Shown: positions 1 through 12,595, counted from the stretch's first letter. The stretch is DNA of 64,000 nt from Isoetes taiwanensis (GCA_021234155.1 JAJEKV010000005.1:8484216-8548215), one strand, 5' to 3'. Translations and numbers: made by a program. The notes: generated by a model from the letters alone, not told the origin.

Positions 1-376
1 ACCCCGGCCCTTGCAAAAAAAAACATTTCCTATATTAAATTGAAGCTCATCTTTACGGATCTGTTGGTATCTTGAGTTAATATTTTCATTCTTGTGCACA
101 CTCTTGCCCAACACGAAATTTAAGTCAAAGATAACGAGCTTTCTCCCCACGAATTAGATGATTCACCGTCGACAAAAGAAAACACTTGAGATTCACAATT
201 TATAATTACATTTCGGACACACAATTGAGAAAACACATTGATAATTACACGATTGTTATTTTGCAGTGTAAGTGAGACAAATAAATTAATTTTTTCATTA
301 CTTATTGAGTACAAAAGAAGCTCGAGCATGGCTCATACAAAAAACCTGTAATTTACAAACAAGTCAAAGGGACTAT
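1..376. other. No gene recognised; flank of the 377-4125 gene
   Basis: AT-rich sequence with no recognised domain or repeat. It lies just past the inferred stop codon of the minus-strand gene that follows and may hold its 3' untranslated region. Confidence 0.3.
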
Positions 377-3300
377 CTACCCCGTAGGAACAACTGCTTG
401 TATATTCATCTCGCCTTCTACAATTAATGCCTCCATTAGATGATCCCTCCGTGACTTGGCATAGGCATCGATGAACCAACCGGGTGTCATCTCGCATGGT
501 GCACAAGTATTAGAGGACTATACCAACAAATAACTAATAGGAAAATAACATGTTCTACTTACAAAAATGGAGCTTGGTCATGCATCAACCACGGCATCTA
601 TGAATTTGTGCATGTAAGCCACAATGTACATGCAAGGGTTCTTTGGTACTAGTTTACGGCATTTTAGGACCCGAGAACACGGGGAGCATCAAAGTTCTTC
701 CTACCATGGCTTAAGCCGTTGGATCCGAGCATCATGTTATTGATCACAAGCTTATGAAACACCGCAAAATTGCAATGTGAGAATAAATCAAGCATAAGAA
801 ATTGCAATATGAGAATAATCAAATCATAAAACAAAACGAAAACTCATACTTACTTCGGACCACTTTAGCATCGGGTTTTATAGCCTTTGACAGAGAGAGG
901 ATCTGTATACTTGGGCTAGCTATAGATGGAAAAGAGCTTTTCATTGGACCAGCCAAGCACAAGTATTGCCAATGCCACATTTGGGCCTTGCGAGTGGAAC
1001 AAATATGTATTGGCATCTTGCAATCAAAATGCCATCCACCCTTCCTTTATGTTAGTGTTACTTGCATCTCCCCCCCCTTCTTGAGGGAATTCACAAAATT
1101 GGAAGGTGTCCTCGAACAGTAAAAAAACTTGTGTTTCCAATCGGATGGAAGATCGCTACAAAGGTACACGCACACAAATCCGGATTACATATTAATACAT
1201 AAGATGAGTGACTTAGGGAATGAAATAACATAAATATGTTGAAATGCTAGCCTACCTCCCATAGACATCTACCATCTTAGAGGTCAAGTCCAGACTTCCA
1301 AAGAACTTCGTCAACATCACTTTGAAAGATAGAGGGTGCGGGCTTAGGAGGACAGTCCCTATAAGGGAGTGAATGGAACCAACCTTTTCAATCGGTTCAC
1401 TAAAAGCATACAAGGAAACAACAAATTAGCAAAAGAATATATCTATTGTAATCAATTGTATATTACTCACCTTGTAAATTCATCACTGTTTTTTAAAGAT
1501 CTTCTCGAGGATCTGCTGCACCTTATTTGTTATCACATCAATAGTTGCTTGTAGATCCTCTTCCTCTTCCTTCCCGGCTTCGGAAGGATCGGGATCAGCT
1601 TCCTTCCGCGACTGTGATCGTGTCCTATGCACAAAAAAATGTGGTTAATTACCATAAATCTGAGATGTTTAACAAAATTAGTTCATCTTGGACATACCTC
1701 TTTCTAGGTGGTGGTGGCACTTTTTTGCACGGAGATTTTCTTTTTAGAGGACATTTTTTTTTGTTCTTTGGAGATTTTGCTGTTTTTTTTTTTTTTGGAG
1801 TGCCATCACCAGCATTCTTTTGCCTCCTCTTTGGAGTGGACTCAACTACCAACTCGGCTTCCTCTTCCCCGGTATCTCCCGGGTTAAAATCTGGATCTGT
1901 GTCCTTTGTAGCTTCTCACATAACAGTCCGAGGCGGGACTTCGCAGATGATCTTTGAGACGGTTTGAATCTTTCTTAGCTTCTCCAATTACTAATTTAGC
2001 ACTTGGTGATGAAAGATTTTCATTCTGCGGCGATCATTGAAGGCTCGCACCGCACTGCTTTAGCTTTCTCAAGTGCCATCCTCTCAATTTCCTCAACTTC
2101 ACTTTGCCATGTTCGGCGGAATCACCGTTGCGGTTGTTCTATTACCGCACCGAAAATGTCATTGGTGATCCGGAGCTGGAAGGTAGAGGGTCTACGATTC
2201 GGTCCGCTTATTATGCTCAATAAAAATCTGTAAAGAGAGTCGATCTGAGATGGCTCAAGAACATCGACCATTAAAGCCGCTACGGGATAGGAAACGACCT
2301 CATCTGCAAACAAACAAATGATCTAAATTTCAATAGACATAAAAGAACATGAAAACAGAACTAATGAGAAATATATGGTACATCCTGCCAAGCATGTACA
2401 TTTCATGTACATAGAATGTACCAAATGTAAGTAACTACATTTAACTATAGCCAAATGTACATGTACATGTTCCTCAATGTACATAAAGGTACATCAATGT
2501 ACCCAGATGTACACTGATGTACCCAGATGTACCTGTGTATCCAGTTAGGGAATGTAGATCTATGCCAAAAAAAGCACATATATGTAAAAAATGCACATAC
2601 TTATGAATCCATCTACAGATGCACTCTAAAGATAAATGCATGTACATCTATTTGCAGATGTAGACTCCATTAGAGACATGTACAACCGATACAAGCTGCA
2701 GTCCAAGCTCAAAAATAAAAGCATCAATAAACAAGCAAATATATGCCTATGTACCTCCGCTACGGATGTACACTAAAAGTTATACATGTACAAGGAATAG
2801 CAATGCACCGAAAAGCCATACATGTAGAACTATGCGACATAATAACAAATATGAATGAAGAGAAATATAAGTTTAAATTAGTTGAGAGCAATGCATACCT
2901 TTCACAAAGGGGAAACCAAGCTGAATTCAATGCCCTCATCCCGGATGCAACCTTTTATGCAATTACATCTTTCATGGACCCGATAACACAAGCGAGAAGA
3001 GGCAATAAGCATCTCTGCATGGAGCTAGCAACAACAAACCCGTTTTTGCCAAAGCCTTGGCCACAAATTACATGAACCCGAATGTGATGAATCTGCTCTA
3101 TAGAAGTAGCTCCTCCTACAGTAGGGCCTCCTGGTCGAAACAATAGGTCCCCGCTCTCCCCATGAAATCCAAAATCTGTGAATGCCTTTCCCGAACCAAT
3201 TCAATGCAATTAAGTTTTTCCTTTGCTTGTTCAATTGAGATTTCATGCCTTTCAATGTCTTTAGTTGCTTCCTCGCAAAACCAATTTCTAGCTTAGAAGA

Positions 3301-4125
3301 GTGTTGTTCTTTATCATGTCTACTCATAACCAAGTCTTCCAACTTGTACTTCAACACTCAAACATAACAAATTTCCAGCAGGATCCCGGGACAATTTGTC
3401 AAATTCCTGTTTTGTCTCATCTATTTTCCGGGCGGATCTGGCTGCAGATCTTCTGATAGCATATCCTTTCTACCCTCAATCCGGTGATGACCTTCAATGC
3501 ATCCCTCCTTTTTTCTTCGGTTGCTTCTACTTCATTCAATAGGTTAGTTTTCTCCTCCAACCCATGCTTAAATGTAATCTTTTTATTGTGTCAACATCTG
3601 ATCTAGAATAAGCCGGGCTCTAATATTCTCACGCAATACGATGTCTGTTTGATAGTTGAGGATTTACATTTGTAGGGTCCTCTCAGAACGCCTGAATCGA
3701 GGGTTTTGGCAAGATCTTTGGCGGTCCTAGCCACGTCCATCCAATCAACAAGCCGTCCCTTCAAGTGAAGAGCAAATGCTCTGGCAAAATAGGTTGAAAT
3801 ATAATGGTTTGTAACCTGTTTCTTGCCATAAACCAATTCATAATATTTAAAAAAATCATCTTTCCATGCGTTCTGGATTCTCCCTTCCTTGAATCCTCGT
3901 CTGTTTTTTGGAGCTTCACCCCATACCTCGTTCATAACCATCTCTAGGTTGGGTATGTGGGCCTCTGCATGTTTCTCACGGAGGTCTTTGGCTTGGATCA
4001 CCTCAGAACCCAAACGTAAACTCCTTGGAGGTAAAATTCCACTGCCGGAAGCACTGGCATCTTGCTTGGGCTGTGGTGATGAGCAAGCACTCATCTGGGG
4101 GCGTTTTGGGGCCATAGCTAGATGA
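377..4125 (-). CDS. Multi-exon gene of unknown function, partly reconstructed
   Basis: I do not recognise this protein. The first exon (ATG at 4125, or an upstream in-frame ATG at 4184) encodes a Ser/Pro-rich start and then a basic, aromatic-rich region with no catalytic motif I can name. Other coding-like blocks on the same strand are a Lys/Gln-rich segment likely to form a coiled coil (about 3200-3357), a short block at 2122-2313, and a very Lys-rich block at 1649-1852 with repeated KKK and PPPRKR-type nuclear-localisation motifs. The last exon appears to start near 523 after a GTATAG acceptor. It reads PGWFIDAYAKSRRDHLMEAL and stops at 377-379. Exon borders in the middle are not settled and several blocks lie in different frames. 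It could be a host gene, a pseudogene or an accessory gene of a large DNA transposon. Confidence 0.4.
2380..2560. repeat. ATGTACA-rich intronic repeat
   Basis: A stretch where the palindromic core TGTACA and variants (ATGTACC, ATGTACATG) recur about a dozen times at irregular spacing. It lies between exon-like blocks of the unknown minus-strand gene. Similar ATGTAC-rich sequence occurs at about 46430-46830. Confidence 0.6.
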
Positions 4126-4184
4126 AGAATTCGTGATCGGAATCCAAGCGAGAAGAAAGGGGTAGGATAGTGAGCGAGAGGCAA

Positions 4185-4494
4185 ACCAAGAAAAGAATTT
4201 GGGAAAGAATTTCAAAATCCGATAATTGCGGGTTCAGAGTAGTGGATAGCCATTAATCATGGCAGTTACTAGCTGGTCATGATGACAGTTATTCCAAAAA
4301 TGTGCATTCGGTACATATGTATATGTACAAAAAGGGCTACATTTATAGACACCCTTTCATGCTTTTACCCTGTATTTTTTAAACCCTGCATTTCCCTCCA
4401 GACCATGATATCCATGTCCTTCTATTTTGCAGGTTCAGTTCTTTTTCTTTTTGAATCCTTCACGTTTCCTTTGGATTTCAGAGTGCTGGACTAA
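4185..4494. other. No gene recognised
   Basis: AT-rich sequence between the start of the upstream minus-strand gene and a MITE. It may contain that gene's promoter, but no clear element could be assigned. Confidence 0.3.
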
Positions 4495-4817
4495 GGGGTG
4501 AAAGCATGCTACGGTGTACCACTTTTGGAACCCTCAAAGGTACCTTCACTGGGTACTTTTAAAACTGGTACTTTCTGTTTTTTCTTCCCATTAAAATCAA
4601 TTCAAAACTTTTGAATTGAAGGTCAATAACATGTCAATCTATAGTATCAGAGGATAACAATACTATTAGAGACTAAAATTAATGAATCAACTCTCAAACT
4701 TATTGTTTATTGAGACATTTATGCAAGTTCCCGATACCCAGTGTTGGGTACTTTTTTGGGTAGTTTTGCACTCCCTAAAAAGAACTTTAGATGGTACACC
4801 CTAGCATGCTTTTACCC
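4495..4817. mobile_element. MITE with ~27-bp terminal inverted repeats and TAA target duplication
   Basis: The left end (GGGGTGAAAGCATGCTA, then GGTGTACCA) and the reverse complement of the right end (GGGTAAAAGCATGCTA, then GGTGTACCA) agree over about 27 bp with few mismatches. The 323-bp element is flanked on both sides by TAA (4492-4494 and 4818-4820). It has no coding capacity. A 3-bp TAA/TTA duplication is typical of PIF/Harbinger and Tourist-type elements. The termini also match the ends of the inverted dimer at 29935 and 47775, so this MITE is probably a non-autonomous relative of that transposon. Confidence 0.78.
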
Positions 4818-4993
4818 TAAGGTTATTTCTCTCATGGTGCTTATGACTTGAGATCCCTAACATGAGATGTTTATTATTCTTTTTGTCCGTTCTTTACATG
4901 CCTTGTAGCAAGAGGCGTCATCATTGCATGTTTTGCATCAATATATTCTATGCCTTCTGCTATCGCATATAGACAAAAGCCATGAGCATACTT

Positions 4994-7250
4994 TTATGGA
5001 CCATCCATGCATTCTCGTCTCGCCTCATCTAGCAATATGGTTCCTAAGGCGTAGTGAATGAAGGTTGATGGTATTTCATAGTAGTTGCTAGAAAGTTTGC
5101 ATTGCACATTGTCTAAAACATTTATGCTCCGTTCTAGAAAAGGACTTGAGGATTCGAAGAGAAAGTAATTGGTGGGGAGAACATGGTGATGGGCCTCTTC
5201 ACGTTTCTGTTGATACTCTATTCTAGCATGCACCATCTCATCACAAGTGACAAGTAATTTTCCCTTCAAGATTTTGGGTAACTTTAGCCTCTTAGATTGA
5301 GGTTTAGAAGTATTGTCTGCTGCAAGTTGGTTCTGTCACTTGGAAAACTATGCAATTTTAAAACAAGGTCCGCCATTGCTTCAAATCCACCTTGAACATT
5401 TTGAGCAACACATGCATGTAAAAATTACATTAATTGATATTATGAACATTAATAAACTGCAAATCTCAAAGTGCTAGTAGCCAAATCATAAACTCAAACT
5501 ATTTGCTTACTTATTGGCAAGTTGGTATTTGTATCAGCAGGTTGTTTTACAATCAAGGTTGTCTCATCTACAGCAGCATCACCACCTGGAACAGTCAATC
5601 AGAATTTAGATTAAATGATGCATAATAAATTTGAATACAAGATTTATAGGAATACATTACAATACCTGCATCTACACATGCATCACTTGCATTTGCATTT
5701 TCTGGTGCATCCACATCAATAACATGTGCCTCACTTGTTGAAACAACATTAGATGTCTTTGCTGCTGCTCTTGCTGCATAAGCTGCCTCTCTTTCAACCT
5801 CAAACTTATCTGCAAATGGCTCTAGTTGAATCCTATGAGGTTCCCAAGGCCAAATGCAGGTTTTAACAAATCTAGCTTGAATATTGCTGATAATAAGTGC
5901 AATAATCAATGAATTTGAAATTATACTAGCCATATCCTCCTTAGTTAGTTCCACACTATAATTTTTATGCATAAAATTAGCCTTCATCTTACTAAAGGTT
6001 AGTTTAAAAGGCCTAAAACATGAGACATCAAGTGGTTGCAATCGATGAGAAGTATAGGCAGGCAGTTGAACAATTTGGAGTCCAATTTCTCTAGCTTTGA
6101 GTATGATATCCATGTTTATATGCTGCCTTATCCATGACAAATCAAAGCATGTGGCTTTTGTTTACTTATCCCTCCAGGAACATTGTTCTTAAAATGGTCA
6201 AGCCAAGCTTCAAATAGCTCATTAGTAATCCGCGTTTTCTTCTCAAAGGCCAGCACTGCTCCTTCTTCGCATCCTGCCAGGAGGTTATTATCCTTTATTC
6301 TTTTTCCTTTGAATTCATAAAGGCTGGGATTTCTATAACCTGCAGCAACAATATAAGATTATATTCCAGAAAACATAACTTTTCAGTTCTGCAATTCCAA
6401 AAGGAAAAGCAACTTGATTACAAAGACGTCTAAATTTGTCTAAACCATAAATCTAATGATGCTAATTGATAGGAAAAAAACATTATAATGCTAAAAATTT
6501 ATCTGCAGCATTGACGCACACCAGCGCTATCACCCATTCTCTGCTTTTAGGTACATGCTCAGTTACATGTTTCTATCCTGTCTACAGATTACCCTCATTC
6601 CAGTTCTGCGACCGGCCTGTATACCAGTTTCATCACAATTCCATACCCTACAAGGATCCAAATTTAAATCATCATACACTTTTCTCAAAGTAGTGTAGAA
6701 ATTTCAAGGTTTTTGCTAGTCATTAATTTCACTCTTTGGAGCTCAATGCATTGAGCTGAGATGTCTGCCCCTGAAACCCTTCCACCATTTCTTTCCTGGA
6801 AGGCCATCCTTAAGACAAGTTTGTCTGTTGATGGTCATTGTAGCTACCCTAGGTTTCATGATTTCCAGACTGATTGGACGATCCTCATGTGCCAATTGAA
6901 GGGCCCAATCAAGCAGAATTTGCTCTTTATTAATTGGGAGAGCTTTGGGAATACTACCAAATAGTCTTGATCTTTCCATACAAGTGTTTTCTCACAATGG
7001 TCTAAGGAATCCCAAAGTGCATGCCAACTTTTCTAGTTGAGAACTCCATCCTCGATTGACTCTATAGCATCATCTAATGCTTTCTTGGTCCAGGAACCCC
7101 GTGCAGCACCCCTGATCATCTTCTTGCCAGCTTTGCTGGTCCTTTGAGCATAGAGAGATGGCTTTGATCTAAACTTTTTAGGTGGAATAACATGATCAGC
7201 TATAGCTTCAATCTTAGGGTTGCTATCGGGAGGAAGTAATAAAAGCTCCT
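4994..7250 (-). mobile_element. Pogo/Tigger-like (Tc1/mariner superfamily) transposon remnant
   Basis: Collinear pieces of a CENP-B/pogo-type transposase occur in order on the minus strand. At 7050-7200 is an N-terminal segment with GSWTKKALDDAIESIEDG, matching the psq-type helix-turn-helix start. At 6743-6979 is a CENPB-type HTH block (WALQLAHEDRPIS, then GLPGKKWWKGF). At about 6580-6650 is CDETGIQAGR, the first catalytic Asp region. At 5595-6290 is a DDE_1 block with QLPAYTSHRLQPLDVSCFRP. A C-terminal stretch lies at 4994-5269. Several frameshifts and stops separate the pieces, so the transposase is inactive. Terminal repeats and the TA target duplication were not located. Confidence 0.82.
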
Positions 7251-7259
7251 ATTGCTTCT

Positions 7260-7799
7260 GAGGTTCATTGTAAAGCAAATGAAAATACTGCAACAATGAA
7301 TAGGTGCTTTTGCAAGAACAATGCAAAGATGTGGAGCTTGCGTGCCTCTGCTAACCCTTTTTATACCCCTGCATGCACATGACCTCACTCAATATCTAAG
7401 GTTCAAAGAAGGCCATGACAAAGATCCAAGTAAACCCATTCAATGGAGGGTGGAAAATGCTCCAACACTAGAGGGAACTCAAATTGGATATAAAAAATTG
7501 GCGGGAATCAATGAAGGAGGCACCAAAACCTCAGGAAATACTTCAGCAATGGTCTTTGGAGGAGCACTAATATGAGAAAAGAAGACATCAAAAAGAATGA
7601 GATCTGTTATTTCTCCTTACAGTGATGATTATCTGAAGTGAAGGCTCTGGGAATAGAAGCATATTATATGACTTGATCATGTAAATGTGCAATCAATATT
7701 TTAGCCTCATTCCTCATTTTAGCAAGTAATGTAGTTCAACTTCCTCATTCTAGCAAGTAATGTAGTTCTTGTGGAAAATTACTAGCTGCAAGGAATTGT
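7260..7799. other. No gene recognised
   Basis: Between the pogo remnant and the COPA pseudogene. An 84-residue plus-strand frame at 7321-7575 has no similarity I recognise. A short direct repeat (TTCTAGCAAGTAATGTAGTT) occurs at about 7719 and 7748. Confidence 0.3.
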
Positions 7800-10150
7800 T
7801 TAGGTTCAACCACTGTAAGATAGAGATTGAAAACCCAGTTGAGCCAAATCACAAACAAAGCAAAATTTTCCAGGAAAACTAGGTACAAGCTTTGCTGCAC
7901 AATATGGGCAGGAAATATACAGACTCCTTGTAAATTGGCATGTAATTTTTCTTGCAAATAACAAAACGATTATTGAAGTCATAGTTGATCTGCTCAATAC
8001 GCTCGGATCGGGTGCTATAATCCATATCTAGCCAAGCACACTGGGTCTTCATGCAATCATGAAGGACTACGTCAGCTACGAGCAAATTGCAGATTCCAAA
8101 CTAAGCCGCAAATGAGTTGGCTTGAGTTTGCAGTGTGTAAGATATGCAGCCAATTTTGCCTGATGCACGGGATCATCCTTAACTTCTCGTCTCTTCAGCT
8201 AAATCTTTAAAGCCAGCACATATTCCTTGACAATTCCAAACAGCTTTTAAACCATCCACCTCTACAACAAGTGAAATAGTGTGCAATATGCTGAAGAAAA
8301 AGCGAAGAGGAACTTCCATTTATCACCTATTGTTGCAATGTAAGCAAGTTCCAATTTTCCCTTTAAAATCGAGAGCTTGTAAATAATTGCTGATGGGCCT
8401 CTAACATTTGGAACGAAAGCTTCGGTCGAGCCCCTCTCAAGAGCCAAACTAATTACAGGAGCAAGAAATGCAAGCTGATAGGGTTGTATGACTGGCCATA
8501 TATAGGTCTAAAAATAGAGGTTTAGGTGATGCAAATTTTTTTTCCTAGTTGGCAATTTATGAAGCACATAACAAAGTCAAATGCCCCTGCAGATACTCTC
8601 CTGCAAGCATAGATTTTTGCTTCGGAACAAAATATGCTTCGGATTCACCAGCTGAGCTAGTCTGAGAACCCTCAAAAGTGCCTTTGCTAACCATGAGTAG
8701 AGGATAATTACTGTCATGTAAAATTGGGGATGATGGTAAAGGTAATTTAGAACTTTCATCAGCTGGAAGTACTGGAATATTGCCTTTAAATCCTTAGCAA
8801 TTTTCTATGCATGTTGTTCTAACCCATGGACCTTTGCCATCGCATATGCAAGAGATAGATGTCCAGACTGCTGTAAGATCTTCACACACTCTTCCACATC
8901 ACCAAGGTACAAAGCATTGTGAAATCTCCCCATAACATCATTACACATCTCTGCAATTTTGAGCATTTTAGATAGCTTTTCATCATTCCCTGTATTCAAA
9001 TACAAAAAAGAAAGCCTCTCAAAAATTTTGGTCCCCTGATAGTATGCATACTCAATGGTCTCATGGTTTCCTTGCCTTAGAGACTCTACCCCAAGCCTGT
9101 ACCAATGATCCGTCTCATCAATCTTCTTTGCAGATGCAAGAGCGACTTCTATGTTTCCACTAGTGCTAAATCGAGTCTTGATCGTTCATCTATAACCAAG
9201 TGTAGGGCCACCTCAGGAAATTGCTTTTCTTGCAAAGCAAGAAACACAAACTCTGTCGCATCAATTTGAATAACTCGAGTCATCCCATTTGTATCAAGGC
9301 ACTGCAATGTTCTATCAGAGACTTTTGTTACGTAGACTGGAACATCTAAAGTCATAATAGTTCCACTGTCACCATTTGGCAAGCAATACTTAAGATGCTT
9401 TAAAGTATATGAATATGCCAGAATCATCCCAAACAGCACAGTTAATTCAGATAGTCTCATGCATTGTGCACTTATGAATAAATTTCTTGGTCGCATTAAT
9501 GATCCATTGTTTGCTTAGAAGCGCTACTTATTCCATATCATTGGACCAAGCACAATATTACACACATTGAGCATTTGAAGTATTTTTCTTTCTTCGTCTT
9601 TGAGGTTGAGACTGAGTATTTATCTCTCCAAGAACAGTTCTCTCTTGTACATCAAATAGGATGACTATATCCTCTGAGAAACGCAATGAATTAGCTGTGC
9701 CTATATAGAAAATTAGATCAATGATTGCAGCTAGTGCATTGTACATAGCAAACCAGAACTGTGCTTGCAGCTAGTGCATTGCACTTTGTTGTGACTTCAT
9801 TTCAAAAAATTCTTAACAAGAACTAGTTATCGACTTTATCAAGGACTGTAAAACGAGTTTTTGCAACACCAAAAACAGCTGATGCAGAAACACCCCTCTT
9901 TGACTCTTGGATTTAACCTTTGCCAATGCTTTATTTTGAGACCACATAACACATATGAGCCATCATCAAAGCAGATCATCACTGCATTATCTTCAGCACC
10001 GTAAGAAACTGATTTAGGGTTCATGTCCATTGCTTCTAGTCTTCTTATTGCTATCAATGGATTATCTTTTGATGTTGCAAATTCATATGTTCTTAAATGG
10101 CTCCCCTATATGTACTAAAACACACCTCCTGATACTGCATAAGCTGGCCT
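7800..10150 (-). pseudogene. COPA: Coatomer subunit alpha (COPA) pseudogene, N-terminally truncated
   Basis: Alpha-COP is the scaffold subunit of the COPI coat that carries Golgi-to-ER cargo. The family order is preserved across roughly 2.3 kb. Blocks seen are ERPAYAVSGG and LRTYEFATSKD (about 10.1 kb), the GSYVL segment (9.95 kb), YCLPNGDSGTI and PEVALH (9.2-9.4 kb), KKIDETDHWYRLGVE (9.1 kb), a LYLGDVEE block (8.9 kb), APVISLALERG and PNVRGP (8.4 kb), DDPVHQAKLAAYLTHC (8.15 kb), and the C-terminal CPYC and CDLA zinc-ribbon motifs (7.85-7.95 kb). The N-terminal WD40 propeller (about the first 300 residues of ~1,215) is absent. There are in-frame stops near 10.1 and 8.17 kb, frameshifts near 9.15 and 7.97 kb, and a deletion of about 30 codons near 9.24 kb. 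No introns are apparent, so retroposition is possible. Some plant COPA genes may have few introns, so this is not proof. Confidence 0.92.
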
Positions 10151-10169
10151 CTCCACCTTCATTACAAAA

Positions 10170-11670
10170 TTCCTAAAAAAGAACACAAAAATCAGCCAAT
10201 TATCGTTCAAAAGAAGTCATAAATTCAAGAAAACATTCAACATTCACTAAATTCCGTCTAACATTCAGGAAATTTAGGATTTAGGAAAGCACTATTAAAT
10301 TTCAGATTCAGGAAATTCAGAGTTCATTAAAGCATTACTATCAAAGGTCGGATCCAATTTCAATGCACAAACCAAATCAATCAAAAAAATTATCATTCAA
10401 AATAATGTCACAGATTCAAGAAAGCATTCAACATTCACTAAATTTCACTTAACATACAGGAGATTCAGGAGTCAGGAAAGCATTACTAAATTCCAAATTC
10501 AGGAAATTCAGGATTCAAAAAAGCATTAGTAAAAATTCCGCCCAAGCCAGATCCATTTTTGATGCACACATCAAATCAATCAAGAAAATTATCGTTCAAA
10601 ATAAAGTCGCAGTTTCAAAAAAGCATTCAACATTCACTAAATTCCCCCCAACATTCAGGAAATTCAAGATTCAAGAAAGCATTACTAAATTCCAGATTCA
10701 GACAATTCAAGATTCAATAAATTATTAAGATTTCCGCCCACGCCGGATCCAATTTCAATGCACAAATCAAATTAATCAAAAAAATTATCATTCAAATGGA
10801 AGTCACAGATTCAAGAAAACATTCAACATTCACTAAATTTCGCCCAACGTTCAGGAAATTCAAGATTCAAGAAAGCATTACTGAATTCCAAATTCAGGAT
10901 TCAGGAAAGCATAATTCAGGGTTCATTTCAGATTCAGGAAATTCATTTCAGATTCAGGAAATTCAGGGTTCAGTAAAGGATTACTAAGAATTTCGCCCAA
11001 GCCAGATCCAATTTCAATGCAGAAACCAAATCAATCGATAAAATTATCATTCAAAAGAAAGTCACAGATTCAAGAAAGCATTCAACATTCGCGACATTCT
11101 GTCTAATATTCAGGACATTTAGGATTCAGAAAAGCGTTACTAAATTCCAGATTCAGGATTCAGGAAAGCATTATGAAGAATCTCGCCCAAGCCGAATCCA
11201 ATTTCGATGCATAAACCAAATCAATCAAGAAAATAATCATTCAAAAGAAAGCCACGATTTCAAGAAATCATTCAACATTCACTAAATTCTGCCCAACATT
11301 ATTAGGAAATTCAAGATTCATGAAAGCATTACTGAATTTCAGATTCAGGAAATTCAGGGTTCAGTAAAGCATTACTAAAACTTCCGCCCAAGCCGGATCC
11401 AATTTCAATGCACAAACCAAATCAATCAAGAAAATTATCATTCAAAAATGAGTCACAGATTCAAGAAAGCATTCAACATCCGCCCAACATTCAGAAAATT
11501 CAAGATTCAGGAAAGCATTAGTAAATTCCAGATTCAGGAAATTCAGGGTTCAATAAAGTATTACTAAGAATTCTGTCCAAGTCGGATCCAATTTCGATGC
11601 ATAAACCAAATCAATCAAGAAAATCATCATTCAAAAGAAAGTCACAGATTCAAGAAAGCATTGAAGAATT
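10170..11670. repeat. Minisatellite, ~190-260-bp unit, about seven copies
   Basis: The anchor GGATCCAATTTCAATGCA and variants recurs near 10350, 10551, 10746, 11005, 11195, 11395 and 11583. Spacing is about 190-200 bp, with one unit of about 260 bp. Within each unit ATTCAGGAAATTCAGG, AGATTCAAGAAAGCATT and AACATTCACTAAATT recur as shorter internal repeats. The array begins almost where similarity to COPA stops. Confidence 0.88.
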
Positions 11671-12503
11671 TGTCTCTGCATAATTACCTTTGTAATTGTA
11701 ATTCTTATCTTTGCATAATTGTTAAGGAAAACTAAATGCATTGGAGTTCGAGACCATCTAAAGTTGCACTAGACATAGTTCCATCCCATGGCCCTGTGTG
11801 TGGTCTCTGTGGATGTTAAAATAATATCTATCTATTGTAAATGAGGATTGTTTTTCATTTTCAAAGAAATTTAAGCTCGTACTTTTCTTATCTGTCGTAG
11901 AAACATTACTCCTAATGGTTACCAAATGCATATCTTAGACAAGTTTATCATATCATAATGATCTTACTAAAGGTCAATTTGTGGCATTTTATTATTTAAG
12001 GAACCACACTTGGTACGTTGATTTTGAACTAAATTTGCCAAATAAGACAACTAAATTGGAGGGTTATCAATTTAATGATTGATCATTCCAGCTCTCTCTT
12101 ACTGTTGAAGCATATCTACTAAACATATGGTTTTCTTTTTTAAGATTATGTACACCCCCATGTACATAGCTTATACAAGTATATTAAGATTTGTTCTCAA
12201 TCCAATGTGTTTTTTGTGCCACTTCCGATATCCAATGCAAAATTCTCTCTTTCCTTCATAAAAGAAAAGAAAGTGCAAGAGATTGTAGTAACAGGAGAGA
12301 ATTATTGGAGAAGTGAGTGCGATGTACTAGAACCTAGTTCAAGATTTCAGGTACATAGCAATGATAGTCCATTGTGATATGCTTTACAGCCCCACCATGA
12401 TAAAGGAAATGGCCATGATAGCACCCTAACTATAACATATTATGAGTGCATTTCTTCCATAATGTTATCTTCGCCAATAGGGCAAATTGATTTAATTATA
12501 AAG
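11671..12503. other. No gene recognised
   Basis: AT-rich sequence without a recognisable coding region, repeat or RNA gene. Confidence 0.3.
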
Positions 12504-12595
12504 GAAAGACCTCCTACGTGCAATTCTGGGCTGGAAAGTGTGCCGACGTGCGGAGCACCACTTGACAGTTTAGAATTGCAACTAGGAGGTCTTTC
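12504..12595. repeat. 92-bp fold-back (hairpin MITE or miRNA-precursor-like)
   Basis: The left arm at 12504-12527 (GAAAGACCTCCTA, then GCAATTCT) pairs with the right arm at 12572-12595 with only two mismatches in 24 bp. The inside also pairs in part (AAGTG with CACTT), giving one long imperfect stem. No target duplication is evident. Either a tiny MITE or an RNA hairpin would fit. Confidence 0.72.

Noticed and set aside
1545-1967. Plus-strand 140-residue Phe/Gly-rich frame
   Set aside because: It is the complement of a Lys-rich block on the minus strand and has poly-Phe from an A-rich tract.
10170-11670. CRISPR-like array
   Set aside because: The repeat units are ~195 bp of continuous similarity with no spacer pattern, in plant nuclear DNA.
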